Shown here: positions 57,645-64,000 of the stretch, piece by piece | How positions within the stretch are numbered: position 1 is the stretch's first letter | How the letters are laid out: each line of letters starts with the position of its first letter | Origin: Sanderia malayensis | Lineage: Eukaryota > Cnidaria > Scyphozoa > Semaeostomeae > Pelagiidae | Direction of reading: 5' to 3' | Assembly: GCA_013076295.1 (NCBI GenBank) | Contig: RQOL01000107.1 | Coordinates: 1 to 64,000 of the forward strand | Length of the DNA: 64,000 nt | The notes under the pieces: generated by a model | Database searches by the model: none | What the model was told of the DNA's origin: nothing | Seen by the model: the letters and a program-made list of their open reading frames with translations, nothing else | Position numbers and translations under genes: made by a program

Positions 57645-57757
57645 TGTGGGCCGAAATTTGCACAGCAAATCGGTATCACCGACCGTAAAAGCTTATTCCT
57701 ACTCAAGCAATACGGGCCGGTATGCTTAACGCCCAATTTCTTGAGATAACGTTAAAG
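57645..57757 (-). repeat. Dispersed copy of the Gypsy-relic flank
   Basis: On the minus strand it matches 6,790-6,905 of the array unit with about a dozen differences (core CTCAAGAAATTGGGCG, GCTTTTACGGTCG, GATTTGC-GTGCAAATT). Likely LTR or terminal sequence of the Gypsy lineage whose integrase relic is in the array. Confidence 0.75.
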
Positions 57758-57823
57758 CCAATAAAAAAACCGTACGGGCACTTAGTACACAAAGATTCAA
57801 AACAAATACCTTATTTCCTCGAT

Positions 57824-57911
57824 TAAACGCCCCGCCCCGGCGTTTCTTAATCTCGGCACTTTTTGAGGGGGCGCCTAATCGAGGGGGCCATTATTCGAGG
57901 AGGGGCGTTTA
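57824..57911. repeat. Short inverted repeat TAAACGCCCC/GGGGCGTTTA
   Basis: 88 bp, GC-rich, with TCGAGG-type motifs inside; MITE-like foldback. Confidence 0.6.
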
Positions 57912-57921
57912 GAAAGTAAAT

Positions 57922-58011
57922 GATGGAATGGAATGGAATGATATGGAAAACATGGAATGATATGGAAAACATGGAATGCTATGGAAAACATGGAATGATA
58001 AGGAAAACATG
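57922..58011. repeat. 19-bp minisatellite
   Basis: About four copies of ATGGAATGATATGGAAAAC preceded by (TGGAA)n. Confidence 0.85.
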
Positions 58012-58157
58012 AAATGATTTTCAAAAATTTTGATGGGAAAATATATGATATATTGTAGCAAAATATACATGTTTGTGTTCTTCTATATCTTTTAACCCTA
58101 ACGTTAGCATAAGCTTTGATCTATTACGCATAAATTAAGAATAAACTCATCCACTTG

Positions 58158-58187
58158 ATTCATTTCATTTCATTTCATTTCATTTTA
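58158..58187. repeat. (CATTT)n microsatellite
   Basis: Five to six pentanucleotide copies. Confidence 0.85.
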
Positions 58188-58554
58188 CATTTTTTACCCA
58201 CGGTAACCCCGTCAATCAAAATAGACTGCTTTACAGGGGGCCGTGCAAAAAACTACAACATTACATATTAAAAACTTACTTCACATGTCACACTTTACAA
58301 GAACAGTTTATAAATGGGAAGGATGTTGTTTGTGTTTATATTTCTACGCAAAACAACATGTATTTGTTACAAAATGCAAGTATATGCCTTGTCAGTGCTG
58401 TGGTGAGAACCAATAGCGGCGTGAATAGTTTTTGTCGTGTTTTTCTGAATTTAAGCATTTTCTGTTTCGATTACGGGCTTGAAACTTGCAGTCGAATAAA
58501 TGACGCATTTCGAGTTGTCACCGGAGTATGATGTGTCAAGTACCGATATTGGCG

Positions 58555-59052
58555 CTAGAAGTGTTTTCGGTGAAAAAATTGAAGCACTTTCGCTGTGATT
58601 TTGTCGACAAGCGTGTCTGGATTAACAGGCATGCAATGATCCTGCGTCGTCGGTTTCTTAGATGTGAAGGATTCGATTCCCGCTATTTGTAATCTTCTCG
58701 TTTCTGTTGCCAATTTATCGATATTTGCAGAATTGAAATCTGGCAAAGATTTTAGGGCAATTTGCATTTTCAAATGAAGTCCCTTCACAAAATAATCCTT
58801 GGCGATAGTATTTCGTGTTTTGACGTCAAATGCTGGGTAGGCCAGGGTTACCTGTTCCTGAATTTTATAGGCGAATTTCTGACCGGATTCGGCATCATGT
58901 CGCATGCGATTTGCTAATTCATGAACTGCCAGTTGTCTATTTTGCTTTCCCCTCTCGAACTCTTTCAACAACTCTTCTTTGATTCTATCAGGTTTTTTCC
59001 TGTCGGCATCTGCAAGCCTCAGATAAACATCAAAAGCTCGGCCTTCCAGCCT
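58555..59052 (-). pseudogene. Retrotransposon gag fragment
   Basis: Frame open from about 59,052 (LEGRAFDVYLRL) through KKPDRIKEELLKEFERGK, LAVHELANRMRHDAE and VKGLHLKMQIALKSLPDF to 58,555. The spacing of a helical gag core with a (V)KGL motif resembles LTR-element gag of the type EFxxxLxxLAxxAFP...FxxGL. Ends without zinc knuckle. Not the same gag as Gypsy-1 or Gypsy-2. Confidence 0.6.
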
Positions 59053-59228
59053 ACACTTTTTTTATAAGAATGCTTAATCTTTTGCTGGCAATATTCTTAA
59101 AATTTTCTTAAATTTCACGAATTTCGAGCCTCATCTTTCAATCATGAGTTTTTTATGTGGAATATAAATGCTTACTATTATTATTATTACTATATGATTA
59201 AAGGTTGAAAAACCTAAGGATTAACACT

Positions 59229-59942
59229 CTAGTGTCCATCCCTTCTGATATGTTGGATCATATCTACCAGTGAGTTGCTATCAGCTCTTCTTATTGCGGT
59301 GTAACCCACCAGTTGGGGCTCATCTGGAATAAATTTCAGAAAGTCATCTAGAGCCTTTTTGAACGTGGGGAGTGGAGTATCAGTTATGTCTCTGATATGT
59401 CTTGGTAGTAGGTTAAATAGCCTAGGGCCATTCACACAGAAACTGATTTCTACTATAGATTGAATCTTTCTTTGATTGCCATTGATTCGTTTAATAATAC
59501 ACTTTCTTTCTACCATGACGAATATGGTCTGATATAATGCTGTCATTGACATTTGGCACAAGCCCTTCCAGAATCTTCCAAACATAGATGATCCTGTATC
59601 GTTCACGTCTGCGTTGAGGAGAGTAGATCTGACAGTGCTCCAGGGCTTCCCAGTAGTTTACTTTTGACTCTAATTTGATTTTTCGTATGGACGACCACTG
59701 AACGGCATATAGTTTTTGGATCAATGAAGCTTTTGACGGTGACCACAATACGCTACAATACTCAATTAAAGGAACGAGATAAATTTTCCAGAAGAGTAGC
59801 ATATGGTCTTTCTTTCTTGTCTTAAATACACGCAGTACCCAGGATATCATTTTCTTGCATTTTTCAATGGACTGGGCGGTGTGTGTGTCAAATGAACAGT
59901 TATCAGACATTGTGACACCAAGATCTCTTAGATTTTCCTTCT
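59229..59942 (-). pseudogene. CR1-like LINE RT, C-terminal part
   Basis: Two overlapping frames with one shift near 59,510-59,600. Reads DLGVTMSDNCSFDTH, YLVPLIEYCSVLWSP, KLYAVQWSSIRKIKL, RRRERYRIIYVWKILEGLVPN, then FNLLPRHIRDITDTPLPTFKKALDDFL. The upstream part of the same LINE is at 62,859-63,125, on the far side of a 2.9-kb insertion. Confidence 0.85.
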
Positions 59943-59944
59943 TA

Positions 59945-62856
59945 GACAGGGCATATAGTCTAACAATCTAACAAAGTGCCTAATGTTTGTTTTCTCGCTT
60001 GATTCTGATAGATATGATGGTAAGCTTCAAAATTGCACTTGGTACCTTTCCGAAAATTACCCCAAAGTCACATGACTGATGACGTCATTTTTCGCAAAAT
60101 TTTTGGGCCTAATCGTTTATAACTTTTTTGTTGTTTATCTTAGGTCAAAATAAAGTTCTGTTATAGGCTCTACGTTGGAAGAGCTTTCGAATGATATATA
60201 GTTTTTTATATTTTGCCGATATTTATATTTTGGTCACGTGACCTGGTCAATAACTCTGAAAATCGCAAAAATTGCAATTCACGCTCAAACCACGGATTCC
60301 AATGGAGGAATTTTTATTTACGTCAAAGTGCCCCCAAATAGTTGTGGGTACACCTCCATCAGGCCATAGACATGCGGCTAGCGCGATGACAAATGTCAGA
60401 TAATTGAAATTACCGGGTTCGCCAGAAAATGATATACACGTTTAAAGAGACATGGTGATACCAATTTCGGTTTTTGGACATCTAACTTCACTAGACATTA
60501 TCTAATGTGTTTTTAAGATACCCCAAGCTTTAAGTTTGCTCTTTGGACAATGCTTTTGAGAAGTAAGTCCAACTTTCTGTTGTAAAGATGTTGAGAAATA
60601 GCTCTGCAAATGTCTCTACTTTTCCTGGTGCACCCGGTATATGCCTATAATGCTAAGATAACATATATTTGAAAAAGCGTAACAAAACTTTGAAGTTATA
60701 AATTCAGTTGTGCGAAATTTCAGTATATCACCTTTTTTTATCTCCCTCAAAAGAATTTCACGTTCATGGCATGTAGTCGTTATCTGAAGAAGTGATCAAT
60801 TGACTGTCTGTTGTAGAAAAGTTGCTTTGCCACCCCGGTAACCTCTCATTATCAGTGGTGCTAGATACATGTCCAGCTTTGAACGCAGTAGATTCCTCGC
60901 TCGGCATATCAGAAAGGAATATCAACTATCGATTTTTTTTCGCCGTGGTGGTATATTGAGGCATCTGGCTCTGTATGGCAGATTGACTCTTCAGTAGCTT
61001 GGTCGGGTAATCGAGGTACCTGTGCATCTAAGCATCGAAGCTACGAGGAGCACTGCATGTGTCTCTCTCTAGGTACCATGACCATCATGGGCGTAAGTGG
61101 TCATGGTCTTCCTTTTTTCTTCGATATTTTGCCGCATGTAGAATGTCATTTGTTGTCATCATATAATCCTTTGCCATGGATGGTAACATCATTTTTCTCT
61201 GCCTTCCTCTCGCTTTCTTGCCTTGAATCTTTCCCGTGAATACAATTTGTTCCAACTCTTCTTTCCGTATCACATGACCTATAAACTTTCTTTTCCTTTG
61301 TGTAATGTCTTTCCACAACGACCTTTGCGTTTTTGCTATCTGCAGTGTTTCCTCATTGCTGACATGTCATGTCCAGGATATTATTAGCATTCGTCTAATA
61401 AACCACATTTCTGAAGCTTCGATTCGCTTCCTCACCGTAGAAGATACTGTCCAGCACTCGGAACCATATGTAAGGATTGGAATGATGTAAAATTTGCATG
61501 AACTGCATGAATTCTCAACATGGCTTTCGTTTTCTTGCCCACTGTACATAATGTCTTGCTTGAATTGCTTTGCACCAACGACGCTTTCGCAAAAGTCTTT
61601 TGATTTGCCTAAGTTTTCAATTAATTTTAGAAATTTTTTATTCTTTGCGATTTTCTTAAAAATTCTAATTTTTCCGACATTTAATTTATATGCTGTCGTG
61701 TCGCCGCCATTTATTGCGCGCAACTGAGGAAGCACCTGACAAACATTTTCTCGAAGCCTTTCTACGATATATGATATAAGAAGAAATACAGGAAAGCCGA
61801 CCAAGCTACTTAAGAGTCAATCTGCCATACAGAGCCAGATGCCTCAATATACCACCACGGCGAAAAAAATCGATAGTCAATATGCCTTTCTGACATGCCG
61901 AGCGAGGAATCTACTGCGTTCAAAGCTGGACATGTATCTACCACCACTGATAATGAGAGGTTATTGTGGTGGCAAAGCAACTTTTCTACAACAGACAGTC
62001 AATTGATCACTTCTTCAGATAACGACTACATGCCATGAACGTGAAATTCTTTTGACAGAGATAAAAAAAGTGATATACTGCAATTTCGCACAACTGAATT
62101 TATAACTTCAAATTTTTTTTACGCTTTTTCAAATATATGTTATCTTAGCATTATAGGCATATACCGGGTGCACCAGGAAAAGTAGAGACATTTGCAGAGC
62201 TATTTCTCAACATCTTTACAACAGAAAGTTGGACTTACTTCTCAAAAGCATTGTCCAAAGAGCAAACTTAAAGCTTGGGGTATCTTAAAAACACATTAGA
62301 TAATGTCTAGTGAAGTTAGATGTCCAAAAACCGAAATTGGTATCACCATGTCTCTTCAAACGTGTATATCATTTTCTGGCGAACCCGGTAATTTCAATTA
62401 TCTGACATTTGTCATCGCGCCAGCCGCATGTCTATGGCCTGATGGAGGTGTACCCACAACTATTTGTGGGCACTTTGACGTAAATAAAAATTCCTCCATT
62501 GGAATCCGTAGTTTGAGCGTGAATTGTAATTTTTGCGATTTTTAGAGTTATTGACCAGGTCACGTGACCAAAATATAAATATCGGCAAAATATAAAAAAC
62601 TATATATCATTCGAAAGCTCTCCCAACGTAGAGCCTATAACAGAACTTTATTTTGACCTACGATAAACAACAAAAAAGTTATGAACGATTAGGCCCACAC
62701 ATTTTGCGAAAAATGACGTCATCAGTCATGTGACTTTGGGGCAATTTTCGGAAAGGTACCAAGTGCAATTTTGAAGCTTACCATCATATCTATCAGAATC
62801 AAGCGAGAAAACAAACATTAGGCACTTTGTTAGATTGTTAGACTATATGCCCTGTC
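59945..62856. mobile_element. 2.9-kb element with about 1.06-kb inverted repeats, TA duplication
   Basis: Ends GACAGGGCATATAGTC in inverted orientation; arms 59,945-61,006 and 61,798-62,856; flanked by TA (59,943-59,944; 62,857-62,858). It splits one LINE RT. Arms differ by scattered substitutions and contain GATGACGTCAT and GGTCACGTGACC motifs. The 0.8-kb centre holds a different LINE fragment, so no transposase of its own remains. TA duplication fits the Tc1/mariner group or a MITE of similar specificity; not assigned. Confidence 0.8.
61085..61797 (-). pseudogene. LINE RT C-terminal fragment inside the inverted-repeat element
   Basis: Reads IIPILTYGSECWTVSSTVRKR, IEASEMWFIRRMLIISW and, after a shift, RKRKFIGHVIRKEELEQIVF, TGKIQGKKARGRQRKMM. 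This is the C-terminal tail common to RTE/Jockey-type LINE pol proteins. Upstream part (61,560-61,797) is of unclear origin. Confidence 0.75.
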
Positions 62857-62858
62857 TA

Positions 62859-63125
62859 TCTGGGCAATAACTTGGCCATTTGGAGTGATATATGACGTAC
62901 AGTGTTTTAGTGTATGATCATTACCATAACGTAATACCTCAAATTTGGTGTCATTTAAATCCATATTTGATTCTGTTGTCCAGTCATATATTGTATTGGT
63001 TTCTTTTTGGTGATCACTAACATCCTGAACATTTTGAACATTCCTTGTACACCTGGTATCATTAGCAAAGGATCTTGCTACACTTTTATTTAGGTTTTTG
63101 TCGATGTCTGATATATGTATTGTTT
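62859..63125 (-). pseudogene. CR1-like LINE RT, middle part
   Basis: The minus strand reads DIDKNLNKSVARSFANDTRC, IYDWTTESNMDLNDTKFEV and PNGQVIAQID, ending at the TA before the insertion. FANDT replaces the catalytic FADDT, so the RT was dead. Upstream the similarity fades. Confidence 0.8.
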
Positions 63126-63696
63126 CCTTTTTGTTTGAGCATTGGATTATTTCATTTTCAGTTGCCCTTCTATATTTGAGGATTTGTTTTCTTATTTTTA
63201 CATGCGTTTTCTTATTTTAATTTGTGTCTGACTTTTAATTTGTTTGACTCGGGCCACCGTATCAATGATATTACGAATAGTTTTACTTGGAACCAAAGTA
63301 GCCTCCTTTTGGAAAGTTTTGATTTCACCTTCTCAGCAAACTTCAAAATTCAGCCATTACAGATTACGCAAAGAAAGCTTGAAACAAGGCGACGACACTG
63401 CTTTAAAGTCTGTTGAATGCTCTTTCGAATTCCGATGGTTTATCATAATCGTCGATCTTACAATCCGATAATCGATGGCAAGAAAACGAGGACGCTGCAC
63501 AGGAGGCTCGGGTCACCTTTCTGAAGCGGGTGGGACTTCATATCACTGGCCATATGCCTTAAATCCTCGAATTAGCCCCCTCGGGGCCCATTTAGTGTGC
63601 GTTCTTTTGGAAGAGTTCCGAATTCGCAAAAAAGTAGAGTTCGTGGTCTTCAGGTCCACGACTCCAGCAGGTCGTACTGTGAACTCTATTGCTCTT

Positions 63697-63727
<31 letters not shown>

Positions 63728-64000
63728 CTGACTTTCTTTTTCTTGTTTCCTGTTCCTTCCTTCTTTGCTGAAAAACAAAAGATCACATCTTGCTGCAAGC
63801 TTGGTGGCTCTGACTACATATGGTTTTCTTGGATGTTTCAATAAATTCTGCCCACATAACTCACTGAAAGGTGACAAGCGTCGTGAGTGGAAGCTCTCGA
63901 ATTAATGGAGAGTCTAGCAAGAAAGACAGGCGGTCAAATTGATGGTAAAAATATGTGCCTGAATTTGATGATAGCATTAATTAATATTTTTGATTCTGAG
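63126..64000. other. No gene recognised; (TTG)n microsatellite
   Basis: A (TTG)n run at 63,699-63,727 makes leucine or glutamine runs in open frames on both strands; I do not take these as genes. Remainder without recognisable signal. Confidence 0.5.

Noticed and set aside
33501..63500. tRNA or rRNA genes
   Set aside because: I found no cloverleaf with A and B boxes or rRNA-like stretch; the tRNA-like 11-mers are primer binding sites.
63475..63798. ORFs with Leu or Gln runs
   Set aside because: Generated by the (TTG)n microsatellite; no domain on either strand.

Overview
The window is nuclear DNA from an animal. It has GT-AG introns, several retrotransposon classes, THAP/SWIM transposon relics and no compact host operons. 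A cnidarian is my best guess, based on the transposon mix and a secreted acidic/cationic peptide precursor; this is an inference with low confidence. Almost everything except one small multicopy host-like gene is transposable-element material.

1-24,068 is a tandem array of a unit of about 6.2 kb. Three full units (4,724-10,968; 10,969-17,191; 17,192-23,404) lie between partial ones. Each unit holds a three-exon gene for a small secreted precursor (signal peptide, very acidic pro-region, FRRVS-like cationic pentapeptide repeats), a Gypsy integrase relic and an antisense CR1-like LINE relic. Because these TE relics are shared by all units, the TEs came first and the segment was amplified later. 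A complete Gypsy element (Gypsy-1, 359-4,718) then landed just behind gene copy 1. After a 100-N gap (24,069-24,168) the same unit runs in the opposite orientation (24,169-32,419) with gene copy 5.

32,420-52,863 is a set of nested insertions. BEL/Pao element A (+ strand) is split by Gypsy-2 (33,706-41,974; identical 127-bp LTRs; CCAAC target duplication). Gypsy-2 in turn carries an ISL2EU-like THAP/SWIM DNA transposon (35,768-38,243; AT duplication) and a 5'-truncated LINE (40,078-41,364; TTGAA duplication). BEL-A meets a second, oppositely oriented BEL/Pao element B tail to tail at about 43.5 kb through a 10-bp tandem repeat; both break at nearly the same place in the RT region.

BEL-B is interrupted by the most remarkable object in the window: a 7,120-bp near-perfect palindrome (45,633-52,752). 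It has 3,544-bp arms, a 32-nt loop, 5'-AG...CT-3' ends, a GATATC target duplication, 63-bp higher-order tandem repeats and one outward-facing C2H2 zinc-finger ORF per arm. The BEL gag frame resumes when one GATATC is removed, so this is a genuine mobile insertion and not a read artefact. Its ends and 6-bp duplication recall Polinton/Maverick elements, but none of their genes are present.

53-64 kb is a TE graveyard: a degenerate TE-associated protein tail, a 333-bp MITE, a 176-bp satellite, a gag relic, and a CR1-like LINE split by a 2.9-kb element with inverted repeats of about 1.06 kb and a TA duplication.
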